From assembly GCA_010093485.1 (NCBI GenBank), contig MU001510.1:5167-69166 (forward strand): a DNA stretch of 64,000 nt, read 5' to 3'. Both the position numbers and the translations under genes were made by a program. Under the pieces are notes generated by a model. It was not told the DNA's origin. It ran no database searches and saw only the letters and a list, made by a program, of their open reading frames with translations. Every line of letters starts with the position of its first letter. The first letter of the stretch is position 1. The DNA is from Karstenula rhodostoma CBS 690.94 (taxonomy: Eukaryota > Ascomycota > Dothideomycetes > Pleosporales > Didymosphaeriaceae). Positions 47,445 through 60,296 of this stretch are shown in pieces.

Positions 47445-48594
47445 GTAGTATAATAGAAAGAAAAAGTATACTTTAAAGTTAATAACTTAAAACTATTATA
47501 TCTCTATGGATATTAGCCCTAAAAGGTTAGTATTTTTAGAATTCTTTATAGAAAATATATATCTACCTTTCTAATATTCTATTTTTAGATTCTTAGCTCT
47601 AATAGAATTTCTTATTAAGCCTAAAGTTAGAGATATTTTAACCCCTAACTTCTAGCGTACTATATATTTTAATTAGTATATAAAAAAAAGTTTTATAATC
47701 CTTTATATATACTTCTAAGTTATATTAAACTATAGAAAAAAAATTAAACTATATTTCTTACCTAACTATAAAGTTATACTAGTTTTAAAATTCTAGAGTA
47801 ATATTTTTATTTATAGGTATAATTTTAGGTACTTTAAAGATAATTAATAGTAAGAAACTAATTTTTTTATAGATAAGCTATACCCTATAATAGAAAGAAT
47901 ATAAAAAAAAATATTATATTAATATAGTAGAAATATATTTATAAAGAAAAAGGTAATAAAATATTTAAATACTTAATCTTTTATATCTTTATAACTAAAA
48001 TAGATATAGAAATACTTTCTTTAATTCTATATACTATAAATTATACCTTATTATCTAGATTAAATAGTAAAACTATAAACCCTATATTTAATATATAGTA
48101 TTTTACTAGTTTTTTTATTTTAGTTTAAATATAAATATAATAAATTTTTATTTAATTTTAGATTAATTTAACTAGTAAATAAAAGGATATAAATATTAAA
48201 AAAAGATACTAGATCCTTTAGGACTAGATAGGTAAGAAGATCTATTTTTAGTAAAATACTAAAATAAATAGAATTTTAAAAGGAAACCTAATCTAAAAAA
48301 ATTATATAACTAATATTTTATAGAGTACTATATATAGTACTATTTTTAGATTTTTTAGTATACTAGTTAAAAAGTATTAATACTTTACTTTTAGAAAATA
48401 AAAGATTATAACTTAATCTTTATTTTATATCTTTATAACGCTAGTTTATAAAAAGTATAAAATATTTAAATTATAAAACTCGCTACCTCCTTTCTAATAA
48501 GCTTCTAATTTTAGGTCTAGCGATAATATTTATAGAGATATTAAGTCTTATAATTCCTTAAAAAAAAGTATACTTTTTCTTTCTATTACCCTAC
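47445..48594. mobile_element. TIR element sharing ends with the Tc1-like transposon
   Basis: The left end gtagtataatagaaagaaaa and the right end ttttctttctattaccctac are the same terminal repeats as the 12,999 element. A TA is present on each side. The 1.15-kb interior shows no transposase blocks and only weak similarity to the autonomous copy, so it is probably a deletion derivative or non-autonomous relative. Confidence 0.78.
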
Positions 48595-48596
48595 TA

Positions 48597-49589
48597 TACT
48601 TATATAAAGTTTATCTTTATATATTAACTTAAAATTTATAGGGTAGCCTTTTTTAGAACTAACTTAACTATAGAGTATAAGAATTTAGTTAATTTTATTA
48701 GCTTTAAAGGTCTAACCCTATATAAATTAGTAATAGCTATAATAAAAAACTAGAATAAATATCTCTATTAGTATAAAGAACTCTTTATATATAAATCTAT
48801 TAGAAATTAGAATATTAGAAAATAAAGTTTTAGATAATTTATACTTAATATACTCTATTATATAGGAGTAGAAAAGAATAATAATAAAGATATATAATTA
48901 TTTAAATATAGATATAAATATTAAATTAGTTAATTTTAAATAGGTTATTTATAAGTCTAGTATAATATTTTAATAATATAATATATAGTAATTATATAAA
49001 ACTTAGTAATTATATAATACTATATAAATATAACCTATATAAGAATAATAAATCTTTATTCTAATATTAATCTTTCTACTATAGTAAGAACTAAATAAAC
49101 TAGTATTTAAACTTCTACTAATAGTAAGATACCTAAATTAAACCTTATAAATAAGGCTATCTATAAAGTATCCCCCCCTAAGAAGTCTAAAAAGAAAAAC
49201 TACTATAAGTTAAATAGTAAATTATTATAATTTATTATTATAGCTCTAAGTTAATTATATATAGCTATTACTCTTTATTAGATTAAATAATATTAAAAGT
49301 TTACTAAACTTCTCTTTAGAAAGCTACTATTTTTAAAACTTATATATAAAAGTACTTATTATAATTTTAGCTATTTAAATTTTTAATTTTAATTAAGTAC
49401 TTTTAAGGCTTTATAAAAGTCTACTAAAGCCTTTTTAGTTAAATATTTAGAAGGTATATAATTTAATTTCTAGTTTTTTACTTATCTTTACTAATTAGAA
49501 TAAATTATAATATAAATATAATCTATACTAAGTATATTACTATTTAAATAAGAGACTTTTAGCTTATATAATAATATTATAATAAGTTC
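48597..49589. other. unassigned RIP-mutated DNA
   Basis: Few long open runs. Near 49,170 a tatcccccccta pyrimidine run stands out. I could not assign it to an element. Confidence 0.5.
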
Positions 49590-50181
49590 TAGTATATAGG
49601 TTTTAGTATATAGATAGAATTTTAGTTCTAGTTTTAGTTTCTAGATTCTAGTTTTAGTTTCTAGGTTTTAATTCTAGTTTCTAGATTCTAGTTATAGTTT
49701 CTAGGTTTTAGTTATAATAAAAGCTTTAGTTTTAAGGTTTCTAGTAAATATAATTTAGATAGTATTTACTATACTTAAATAAAACTTAGTATCTATATCT
49801 ATAATAATTATTTATAATAAAATATATATTTTTAACTTCTAAAAATATATTTTTTAAAATTCTAGCTAATTAAAATATTTCTTATTCTATTCTTTACTAT
49901 ATTTTTTAATATAGAGTTTTATTTATATTTATATTCTAAACTATAGAAATTTTATTTAGTTATAATAATTAGCTATAATAACTTTAGGATATATTTTAAC
50001 TTAATAAGACCTACTCTAACCCTATTATCTAAAATTCTATCCTAATCTAGAGTCTATATAACCCCTATCTAACCCCTATCTAAAAAAATAATTAAAAACC
50101 TAGATAGGGGTTAGATTAGAATTAGGTATACTTATATAAAACCTTAATTCTAATCTAACCCCTATCTATTTACTACTCTAT
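49590..50181 (-). repeat. family D repeat, copy 2 (inverted relative to copy 1)
   Basis: The reverse complement of 10,850-11,570, including the tandem agtttctagattctagtt-like units (49,620-49,720). It contains a perfect hairpin at 50,102-50,167: two 23-base arms beginning agataggggttagatt, with a 20-base loop. Confidence 0.82.
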
Positions 50182-51186
50182 ATTAAAGATATTCCTATAA
50201 TAAAATATAATATCTATAAATAAGTTAAATTAAAATAATAGATTAGATATATACCTTAACTAAATAATTAAGAATCTAGTAAGTATATTATAATTAACTT
50301 TTATAATTTTAAATCTAATAGTTCTATTAAAGAGAAAAGCTAAATATTAATTACTAATTAATACTTTTATTATATATAGAACTTTTACTTTAGAGATAAC
50401 TATATAGTAAGAATTATTATTAAAATACTTAGTAGTTTTATACTATTTATAAAAGTATAGTTTAGTATAATAGTTAAGGTTATTAAATTAAATAATAAGA
50501 TTTTTATAGTAAAAGTAGATATTAAACGCTATTATATAAGCTAAAATATTAAAATTAAGCCCTTAGTACTAGATATAAAGGTATAAAATAAAAAAGCTAA
50601 ATACTTAAAAAATATAATAAAAAAAAAATCTATATAATATAATTTAATATAAATATTCTATAAGAAATATAGTCTAAAATTACTAGAACTATAATATACC
50701 TATATAATTAAATACTAAATTATAAGAATTACTAGTATTTACTATATAAGATATTTTTTATAATAGTTATTCTTATTAATAGAATAGTAACTTAGTCTTA
50801 GTAATTAAATCTAGTATATTTTAAACTATATAGAAGTAAAGCCTTCGCTATAACTAATAATATATAGTATAGAAAAAATATATTATAGAGACTTAACCTA
50901 AATATATAGATTAAATACCTTATAAAATACTATTTAATAAATATCTAGTATATATAAATTCTATTAGTATTAAAAGTAATTAGTATTTATAATATTATAT
51001 TTAATAAAGATATAGTATTTAATAGAATATAGAAAAAGTTTATAAATAACCTTATATATAGTACTCTAGAAAAGATTATATTATAAATTAGAACTATAAA
51101 AAAGCTATCTACTCTAATAACTAAACTAGAGATAACTTTATTTTATAAAAATAAATTAATTATAATAAGTTATAGTAATTTATAAA
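50182..51186 (+). mobile_element. second copia element (Copia-2), left piece, integrase region
   Basis: It matches Copia-1 from 54,405 to 55,400 with scattered differences and shares the integrase-region blocks. The 5' side is cut by family D. The sequence resumes at 60,297, so about 9.1 kb of later insertions separate the halves. Confidence 0.83.
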
Positions 51187-51597
51187 AATACCTTACTAAT
51201 TTATATAAAACTCTATTAGTATATTTATAATAAACTTTATATTTTTAATAACTAAATTACTTTTTATTTATTTAATTTTAAGAAAGGGTTTTATTTTAAT
51301 TAAAAAAGAAATATTAAATTTAATATAGTATAAATATTTTATTAACCTTTATATTTATTAAATATTACTAATTAATAATATTTATAAAAAGCGGGTTAAA
51401 TTAATATTTATAAGTTTATTAATAAATATAAAAATAGATAAATTAGGTATATATATTAGTATTCTATAGAGTAGTATATATATAAATTATATTTATTTTA
51501 ATATAAACTAGCTTATTTTATATATAAATAAGTAATAAAGAATTATTTAAATACTAAATTATATAATAATATAGATACTAAATACTTTCTAGTATAT
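51187..51597. other. unassigned insert in Copia-2, left side
   Basis: AT-rich, with no gene. It keeps gcgggtt near 51,392. It belongs to the material that split Copia-2. Confidence 0.5.
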
Positions 51598-51675
51598 TAG
51601 TCTAGGTATAAGTCTAGATATTAGACTAGATATTAGTTTAAGTATTAGTTTAGATATTAGTCTAGATATTAGACT
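51598..51675 (+). repeat. 12-bp tandem repeat (tagtctagatat-type)
   Basis: About six units of a 12-base word (agtctagatatt with agtttagatatt variants). A related array lies at about 59,014-59,095, on the other side of the A12/Copia-1 insertion. Confidence 0.83.
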
Positions 51676-51680
51676 ATAAC

Positions 51681-52226
51681 TTTTTTTTTTTTTTTTTTTT
51701 TAATATAAAGTTACTATTATAACTACCTAGTAATAAGGAAATATCTAGAGGTACTATATAGATCTATTAAAGGACTCTAAAGGATAGTACTATTTATAAT
51801 AAAAGAAAAGGGCGCCTATAGTATTAGACTTAATTAATTAAGTATTAACCTACCTATATATATTATATAATATAGCGATACTATAATACTATATATTATA
51901 GAGATTTACTATAAGATAGAATAACTTAATAAAGTAGAAGGGATAAAAAGGTATATTATACTTTACTAATATATAAATAAAGGGGGACTAAAAAAGTAGC
52001 TAAGACTTACCTAGTATCTATATATAGACTAACTAAAAAGGGCGTAGTATAATACTATAATACTATAATATTATATAATACTAGTAGAGTAGTATACTTT
52101 TTATTTACTAATACCTAATACGTGATTATAGAAAAGTCGCGAAATATTAAAAATATTATATATTAATAATATTATAATTTAAAAAAGAATATAAAAAAGA
52201 GAGGTTATTTACTAGTAGTAAATAAC
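51681..52226 (-). mobile_element. family A copy A12, left part, with a family B insertion
   Basis: Poly(T)-led antisense A copy broken by a B element (51,894-52,048) and then by Copia-1. It resumes at 57,675. Confidence 0.87.
51894..52048 (+). mobile_element. family B short element, copy B9
   Basis: 155 bp from tattatagagatttactata to aaaaagggcgtagt. It is flanked by a perfect 11-bp duplication, ataatactata (51,883-51,893 and 52,049-52,059). Confidence 0.9.
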
Positions 52227-52512
52227 TATTAGATTATATATATATACTATTATCTATAGTATAGTATATTTACTATTATAGTAAGTTATAGTAATTACTA
52301 GTAATAGTAGATAGTAAGTATAAAAGGAGAGTCTAGAATATTTTATACTATTAAAACTAGTATAGGGTACTAAAATACTATTTAAGGGTATATTTTAGCT
52401 AGACTTAGAATAATAAAGAATAACTATAATTTATATAATTATATAATATATAACTAATATATCTATATCTATAATTTATAGTAATCTATTATTATTTATA
52501 GTAAATTTAATA
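52227..52512 (+). repeat. Copia-1 5' LTR
   Basis: 286 bp starting tattagattatatatatata and ending gtaaatttaata. It matches 57,384-57,669. Confidence 0.92.
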
Positions 52513-54399
52513 ATTAAGAGTCTTACTACCTCCTCCTATATAAAGATAATAGCCTAATAATTATAATATATTATAATAATAATACTCTATAACTATATAG
52601 ACTATATAAACTAGTATATATAGTTATAAGTATAATATATTACTTATAATATATAGGATAAAATAAATCTAGATTTAACTATTTTATTAATTATATAGCT
52701 AGTAATTATTAGAGCTCTAGTTATTACTAACTATATACTAGTAGTTAATATTAAAATATTAATAAAGTAATCTAAGCTATTAATAACTAGATAAAAGGCC
52801 TTTAAAGAGGACTTTAAATATTATAAAATCTATATTAAATAGTATAAAAGTAATTATTATAAATATAAAAAAGAGTAAATAAGTATCTAGTAAATTATTA
52901 TATTTATTTAATTAATAGTATTACTATATTTATAGTATACCTATTACTATTATAATTAGCCACTTTACTAGTAGATATCTAGTCTTAAGCTAATAATTAG
53001 AGTTAATAAGTAACTTAAATAAGAATATATATATAATAGATATTTAGCTTTTTTTAAATTAATAAAAAGTATCTTATAATAGAATATATAGCTAGCTAAG
53101 TATAATTAAGTAGTTACTAAAATAGAGATATATTATATTACTAAAGTAATATAATTAAATATAATTACTAAAGACTTTCTAGTATTTATAAATAAGTTTA
53201 TACCTATATAGTTTATAAATTTTTAGAATAGTAGAAGAAAGGTAGCTAGTATAAACTAGAAAGAGATAATAAAATAATTCTAAAAATATATAATAGTAAA
53301 TTATCTTAGTATAAAAGGAAAGTATAAAGCTATTTTTATAATTAAGAAAAGGGCCTTTTTTACTAATAGTAGTAAAACTATTTAGAGTAATAATAGGGAT
53401 ATTTCTTTTATTAAAATTATATTATTTAGAAGCTAGGAATATTCCTATAATTAATATTAAACTAGAAAACTTAGTAAGAAGTAGTTATTAGATTATAAGC
53501 TAGTTTTAAGACTATTAGAATATAAGTCTTTAATTATTATAGGTAAATATCTAGTATATAAATAATACTATATAGTTAAAAAATACTATTATTTATATAA
53601 AAAGTAAGCCCCTATATAGTAGAGACTAAATTTAAGTATTAGTAAACTAATAATATATAAATAAAAGTATAATACTATATTTTAAGGACTAATTTAAAGA
53701 TAAAATAGGCCTTATTTTTAAATACTAAAAATTAAGCTATTTTATATACTAATACCTACTTAAATATTAGAGGCTAGTAATAAGTAACTAGAGAGATAAA
53801 GAATTACTATAATTCTTATAAACTTTTAAGTAATTTTTAATCTAACTTTTATATATACCTACTATAAACCTTATTAATTCTTAATTTAAATATTATATAC
53901 TATATTTTTAATAATATTAATTAATTTATCTTATTTTAACTATTAATACTAGGAGACTTTATATAGGTAGGTAATATATAAGTCTAGATATAAGAATATA
54001 AAAGTATTTATCTTAAATTATAAAGTTACTAGGAAAATAGTATAATTAGACTTAATAATATAGTTTACTACCTTAATTTACTCTATAATCTAGTATCCTT
54101 TTAACTACTTAAATATTAAGGACTATAGTAGAATACTAAATTAGAACCTATAATACTAAAATAGGCTAATAATACTATTATAATAGAACTATAAAAGTTA
54201 TATAATTAATAAGTACTAAAATATAGACCTACTAATAGTACTTATACTATTATATAAAGTATAGTATATATTATATATAAAGTAATAATATATATAAAGT
54301 ATAAAGTAAAAACTATAAATATAGCTATATAGTATAAATAACTAGACTACTTAAAACTAAAAGTACTTAAGTACCTAGTATAGTAAGCTAAGGGGGTAT

Positions 54400-55400
54400 A
54401 TATTAAAGGTATCCCTATAATAAAATATAATATTTATAAATAAGCTAAATTAAAATAATAGATTAGATATATACCTTAATTAAATAATTAAGGATCTAGT
54501 AAGTATATTATAATTAACTTTTATAACTTTAAACTTAATAGCTCTACTAAAAAGAAAAGCTAAATATTAATTACTAATTAATACTTTAGCTATATATAGG
54601 ACTTCTACTTTAAAGATAACTATCTAGTAAAAATTATTATTAAAATACTTAGTAACTTTATACTATTTATAAAAGTATAGTTTAGTATAATAGTTAAAAT
54701 TATTAAATTAAATAATAAGATTTTTATAGTAAAAGTAGTTATTAAATACTAGTATATAAGCTAAGGTATTAAAATTAAGCCCTTAGTACTAGATATATAA
54801 GTATAAAATAGAGAAGCTAAATACTTAAATAATATAATAAAAGAAAAAGCCTATATAATATAACTTAATATAAACTTTTTATAGGAAATATAGCCTAAAA
54901 TTACTAGGGCTATAGTATACCTATATAATTAAATACTAAATTATAAAAATTACTAGTATTTACTATATAAAATATTCTTTATAATAGTCGCCCTTATTAA
55001 TAGAATAGTAACTTAGCCTTAAAAACTAAATCTAGTATACTTTAAAGTATATAGAAATAAAGCCTTTACTATAACTAATAATATATAGTATAGAAAAAGT
55101 AAGTTATAGAGACTTAATCTAAAAGTATAAATTAAATATCTTATAAAATACTAATTAATAAATATCTAGTATATATAGATTTTATTATTATTAAAAGTAA
55201 TTAATATCTATAATATTTTATTTAATAAAGATATAGTATTTAATAGAATATAAAAAGAGCTTATAGATAATTTTATATATAGTACTCTAAAAGAGATTAT
55301 ATTATAGGTTAGAACTATAGAGAAACTACCTATTCTAATAACTAAACTAGAGATAATTTTATTCTATAAAAATAAATTAGTTATAATAAGTTATAATAAC
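54400..55400 (+). pseudogene. decayed copia integrase region of Copia-1
   Basis: Reading through stops gives an integrase-like series ending in QEIQPKITRAIVYLYN. This corresponds to the copia 'PEQNGraER...TaVYLiNRtPt' region, and it lies upstream of the RT as expected. The same stretch is shared with Copia-2. Confidence 0.78.
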
Positions 55401-55639
55401 TTATAATAATAAGAAATATTAGAAAAGTTATTAAAAAGAAAGTATAATAGTATCTATTTATTATTACTAATAATACTACTACTAGCTATACTATTAGTAT
55501 AACTTATAATATAGAATATACTATTACTTAAAGTATAAATAATAAATAACTATATATAGTAGTAAATAGTAACTAGTATAAAGATTATACTCTAGGTAAC
55601 TATATTTATAATAGGTACCCTAGTAGATTATAAAGATAT

Positions 55640-56750
55640 ATATAAAGACTATAATCTTAATAAAGTATAAATAAAATAAATACTTATAAAAGGACTAAAA
55701 TCTTATTAAAACTAGTTACTACTACTACTAATAATCTAAACTAAACTTAAGGATTACCTAATAGGGAAATTATTTTAAGAAACTAAATATAAATACTTTA
55801 CTAGCTATTAATAAATAAACTTATAGATAGAAATACTATAGAGACTAATTAAATAAGTAGGTTACTAAATTCTTAACTATATATAGGTATATACTTATAA
55901 ACTTAATAAATACTATTAATTTCTAAAATATAAGACTTAATTAGTTATATAAGGAAATTAGTAAAAGAATATTATTCTATAAAATATCTATATAATAACT
56001 TTAGCTAATTAATTATTTTATATACTTATAGTAATAGCTACTAAGTATAATTTTAAACTAAAATAATATAATATAACTAATATATTTATATATATAATAC
56101 TTAATTAAAAAGTCTATATAAAGATATTTATAGAGTACTAAAAGAGAGATATAATTTTTAAACTATAGAAGGCCCTTTATAGACTCTAAATCTTACCTAA
56201 GCTATAGTAGAAAGAATTTATTATAATATTTAAAAGTATAGGTCTTACTATAATTCTATATAAACTATATTATATAATTAAGAATAGTATTATTATCTTC
56301 TTCTATATAGATAATATTATTATTACTTATTACTAAATAAGGGAGATAGTAGTAACTAAAGTAGTAAAATTATTTAAATAAAAATATACTATAACTAGAG
56401 GAGATAACCTATAATAATTCCTTAGTATAAAGATTATCTAAAAATAAGACTAGTAACTTATATAATTATTATAGACTTTATATATTAAGAAGATCTAATA
56501 ACTAGTAAATAAAACTAATTACTACTATAATATATCTATAGCTAGTATAGAGTTTAAATTTTAAGAAGATCTAGTTTTATTATTAGAGATTAATAAGTAT
56601 TAATAAAAGATTAAATTTCTACTATTTATAGTAGTTATAATATAACTAGATATTACTTTTATTATATTATAGCTAGCCTAGTTTCTATTAAATCTAAGTT
56701 AAGTATATTAAAATACTACTAATAAAGTATTATTATATCTCTTAGTTACT
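55640..56750 (+). pseudogene. decayed copia reverse transcriptase of Copia-1
   Basis: VYTYKLNKYYQFLKYKTQLV and QLFYILIVIATKYNFKLKQY, followed by NITNIFIY, match the copia RT blocks 'kykaRLVa.G' and 'R.lla.aa...l...DV.NAFL', with D to N and A to T changes of the RIP type. A 'YVDDii'-like block follows near 56,300 in a shifted frame. Confidence 0.87.
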
Positions 56751-56899
56751 AAATATAAGGGTCTATAGCTTAGAAATAGATTATACCTCTAAATTACTAG
56801 TAATACCTTATTTACTAATAATATAATTAATAGAAAAAGCTTATAGGGCTATATAATTAAGTTATTTAATAGCCTAATAGTATAGAGAGTAAATAAATA

Positions 56900-57275
56900 A
56901 AATACTATTACTACCTCTATAATAGAGGTAAAACTACTTACCCTATTATAGATAGCTAAGGAAACTATCTATATTTTAAAATTATTAAAAAAGCTTAGAA
57001 TTATATTACCTAGCTCTATAATTATAATATAATATAATAATTAATAAATAATTTACTTAGTAACTTAAGAAGTATTAAAACTCTAGACTAAGCTCTAATA
57101 TATTAATATCTATAATTACTAGCTATAATAAGAAGTCTCTATAGGAATAATTACTATTAAATATATTAAATTAGCTAAAATAATTACTAATAAACTTATA
57201 AAAGTACTACTAGTAAATAAATAACTAAACTTCCTTAACTAGTTTAGATTAGTTAATATAGAAAATTAAAAGGTA
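56900..57275 (+). pseudogene. decayed copia RNase H of Copia-1
   Basis: The run ITTSIIEVKLLTLLQIAKET, followed by IIIIQYNNQQIIYLV and a short INIYNYQLQQEV block, matches the copia RNase H blocks 'S..EaEl.al..a..E', 'i..DNq.ai.la' and 'kHIDirhHfirE'. The catalytic D and E positions are changed to N and K. Confidence 0.87.
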
Positions 57276-57383
57276 ATAAGTACTATACTACTTAAAGAAA
57301 TCTAAGATTATTTTTACTAAATACTCTAAACTATTACTTATAATCTAGCTTAGATAGCTAGAAAGTATTAAGCTAAGGGGGTA

Positions 57384-57669
57384 TATTAAATTATATATAT
57401 ATACTATTACTTATAGTATAGTATATTTACTATTATAATAAGTTATAGTAACTACTAGTAGTAATAGATAGTAAATATAAAAGAAAAGACTAGGATATTT
57501 TATACTATTAGAATTAGTATAAAGTACTAAGGTACTATTTAAGAATATATTTTAGCTAGACTTAGAATAATAAGAAATAACTATAATTTATATAATTATA
57601 TAATATATAACTAACCTATCTATATCTATAGTTTATAGTAATCTATTATTATTTATAGTAAATCTAATA
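57384..57669 (+). repeat. Copia-1 3' LTR
   Basis: 286 bp, directly after the polypurine tract and followed by ataac. Same length as the 5' copy. Confidence 0.92.
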
Positions 57670-57674
57670 ATAAC

Positions 57675-57969
57675 TTATAATATTATATATAAAGGCTAGT
57701 TTTTATAGAAAGAAATTTATACTATATCTCTATTAAAATAGCTAATAATAATAAGTAACTAATCCTTAGTAATAAATATAACTTAGTATATACTAGTAAT
57801 AAGTCTATTATACTTATAGATATTAATATAAATATAATAATTAGCTATATAAACTATAAAATTAAGTAAGTCCTTTAGTAAGTTAATTTCTATTAGTATA
57901 ATTAACCTAGTATATAAATACTATAAATTATAGATATAGACTATATAATTATAGAGTTTATTAATAAGC

Positions 57970-58004
<35 letters not shown>

Positions 58005-58588
58005 TTACTAATATAATATTACTAATCTAGACTATATAGGGATAATACTATAGTAGTTAACTAAGAATAAGGACTTTATATATAAGTAGTAAGAGATAAT
58101 TATAATAGTTTTTAAGGACTAAAAGAAGCTAGACTTTATAGTAAAGATAATTATAATTAAAGAGTTAGAGAAGCCTATATAGTTAATAAATATAAAAATA
58201 GTAGTTAATACTCTATAATAAATAAAGTAAAAAGTAGTAGATAATATTAATAATAATAATAGATAAATAATATTAATATTAATAATAGGTAGGTAGTATT
58301 AATAGTAATAGTAATAGTAATAGGATAAGCTATAAACTATAAGCTATAGATAAAAATTAAGAATATTAGTAAATATAAATAAGTAGAAGAGTTAGTATTT
58401 AAATAACTATTAGTTAGTATTATACTAATAATTAAAAAAGTATAAAAATATATAAAAAAAAAGTTCTAAATTATATAAATAAAGGTTTAAAAGTAAGTAA
58501 ATAAGTATTAAAGAAGAATAAAAAAGTCTCTCCTATTATAGATATACTATATAGTTCTATAGACCTAAATTAGAATTTAGGCTAGAAA
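57675..58588 (-). mobile_element. family A copy A12, right part
   Basis: It resumes the A copy broken by Copia-1 (ttataatattatatataaag ...) and runs to ...tagaatttaggctag. Confidence 0.85.
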
Positions 58589-58689
58589 TATAACTATACT
58601 AATATAGTATAATTAAGTAATATAATATAGAAATTATATTATATATTTAAGTAAAGAAGGGATATAGTAATAAGGATAATATATAAATA

Positions 58690-59485
58690 AATTTAAAAAA
58701 AATTTAAAATTTAAAAATATAGTATATTTAAATTAACTACTTTAATAATATAAATAAAGTAACTCTATACTCTAATTATATTATATACCTTAAATATATA
58801 TTTTAGATAAATAGTATATTAGGAAATATCTATTTTTCTTTATATTATAGAAATCTAGATATTTATAAATAAAATATTTATATTTAGCTAAATAATAAAA
58901 TATTTAAAGTAATCTTTAAATATAAATAGAGTACTAGATATAATATATTATAAATAAATTAAATATAGTAGAATATACTATAAATAGAAATAGTTTTAAG
59001 TAAGTAGAGATTAGAGTAGATACTAGTCTAGATATTAGTATATATATTAGTCTAGATATTAGTTTAGATATTAGTCTAGTTATTACTCTAAATATTAAAT
59101 TCTAGATATACTAATAAAATATTATTAAATAGCTTATTATAGGAATTATAGTATATATTTAAAGAAAAAAAATATATTAATAAAGATAGTATATTAATTA
59201 ATTCTTAAAAATTCTTAAGTTTAGAAGTATAGTATATTTAAATTATCTACTTTAAATATATTATATACCTTAAATATATATTTAAATAAATAATATATTA
59301 CGAAATATCTATTTTTTATAAGTTATAGAAATATAGATATTTATAAATAAAACGTTTATATTAAGCTAAATAATATAGTTTTTAAAGTAAGTTTTTAATA
59401 TAAATAAACTCCTAGATATATTATACTATAAAAGTATTAAATATAATAAAGTATACTATAAATATAAATAGTTTTAAGTAAGTAT
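58690..59485 (+). repeat. family J: two direct copies separated by a 12-bp minisatellite
   Basis: About 58,705-59,010 and 59,215-59,485 are direct repeats of roughly 270-300 bp (atagtatatttaaatta ... atagttttaagtaagta). The tagtctagatat array (59,014-59,095) lies between them. No ORF. They could be diverged LTRs of a tiny element or a local duplication. Confidence 0.75.
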
Positions 59486-60296
59486 AGGTTAAAAACAATT
59501 AAGGATAGTTAAGAGAATTAAATTATTAAATAAGTAAGTAATAAAAGGTACTATTATTTTTCTTTCTAATATAGATATTAGGTTAGTACTAATATAGTAT
59601 TTTAGTAAAAACCTAATATTAAATTTATTATTTTCTATAGAGATAATCCTTAGTAGAACTATATATTTTAATACTTTATAACCTTTTACCTAATTACCTA
59701 ATTATAATAGTTTCTAGACTAAACTACTTATAGTTAGTAATATAATCTAATAGTAATTTATAATTTTTTTTTTCTAAGTAGTTAATATTTTTAAATATAC
59801 TTAAAGATTTTAAAAAAAACCTAGAAAGTTTAAATCTTATATACCTCTATAATTATATAAGCTAGAACTATAATATTTATAGTATTAAATAGGGCTTAAA
59901 GAGTAGATATATTTAGACTTTTAAAGTACTTAGATATCTAAACTTCCTATTTAGATAATTAAATCTTAGCGTTTATTACTATAAAACTAGAAATAGCGAT
60001 AACTTAATTATTATTAAAGCTAGAAATATAATTCTTAGTTCTATTTAAAGGGAAGAATTTACTTAGTAATTTTAGTATTTTAGATTTCCTAATTAGGCCT
60101 AGTTTAGATATTCCTGGCCTGGATTAATATTATTACGTCGCGTTTTAAGAGCCAATTAAAACGCTTAAATAGCTTTTTTTTAGCTAATAAGAAGGCTTAA
60201 AAAAAGTATTCTAATTATATAATATATAGACCTATAGTTTAGCCAGCTATATAGAAACTCTACTATAATAGTTTACTTTTTTATTTTATTTATTAT
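59486..60296. other. unassigned RIP-mutated insert in Copia-2, right side
   Basis: It keeps several less-mutated patches (ttcctggcctggatt near 60,110, cgtcgcgttt near 60,136, gccaattaaaacgc near 60,151, gccagc near 60,242). No frame long enough to call. A transposase remnant is possible, but I could not identify conserved blocks. Confidence 0.5.

Larger units (their letters stand above)
52227..57669 (+). mobile_element. Ty1/copia LTR retrotransposon, RIP-inactivated (Copia-1)
   Basis: A 5.4-kb element with two 286-bp LTRs (52,227-52,512 and 57,384-57,669), a polypurine tract (ctaagggggtata, about 57,373) and a perfect 5-bp duplication, ataac (52,222-52,226 and 57,670-57,674). The domain order is integrase before reverse transcriptase and RNase H, which defines Ty1/copia. 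It is inserted in family A copy A12. All frames carry many stops. Confidence 0.94.
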
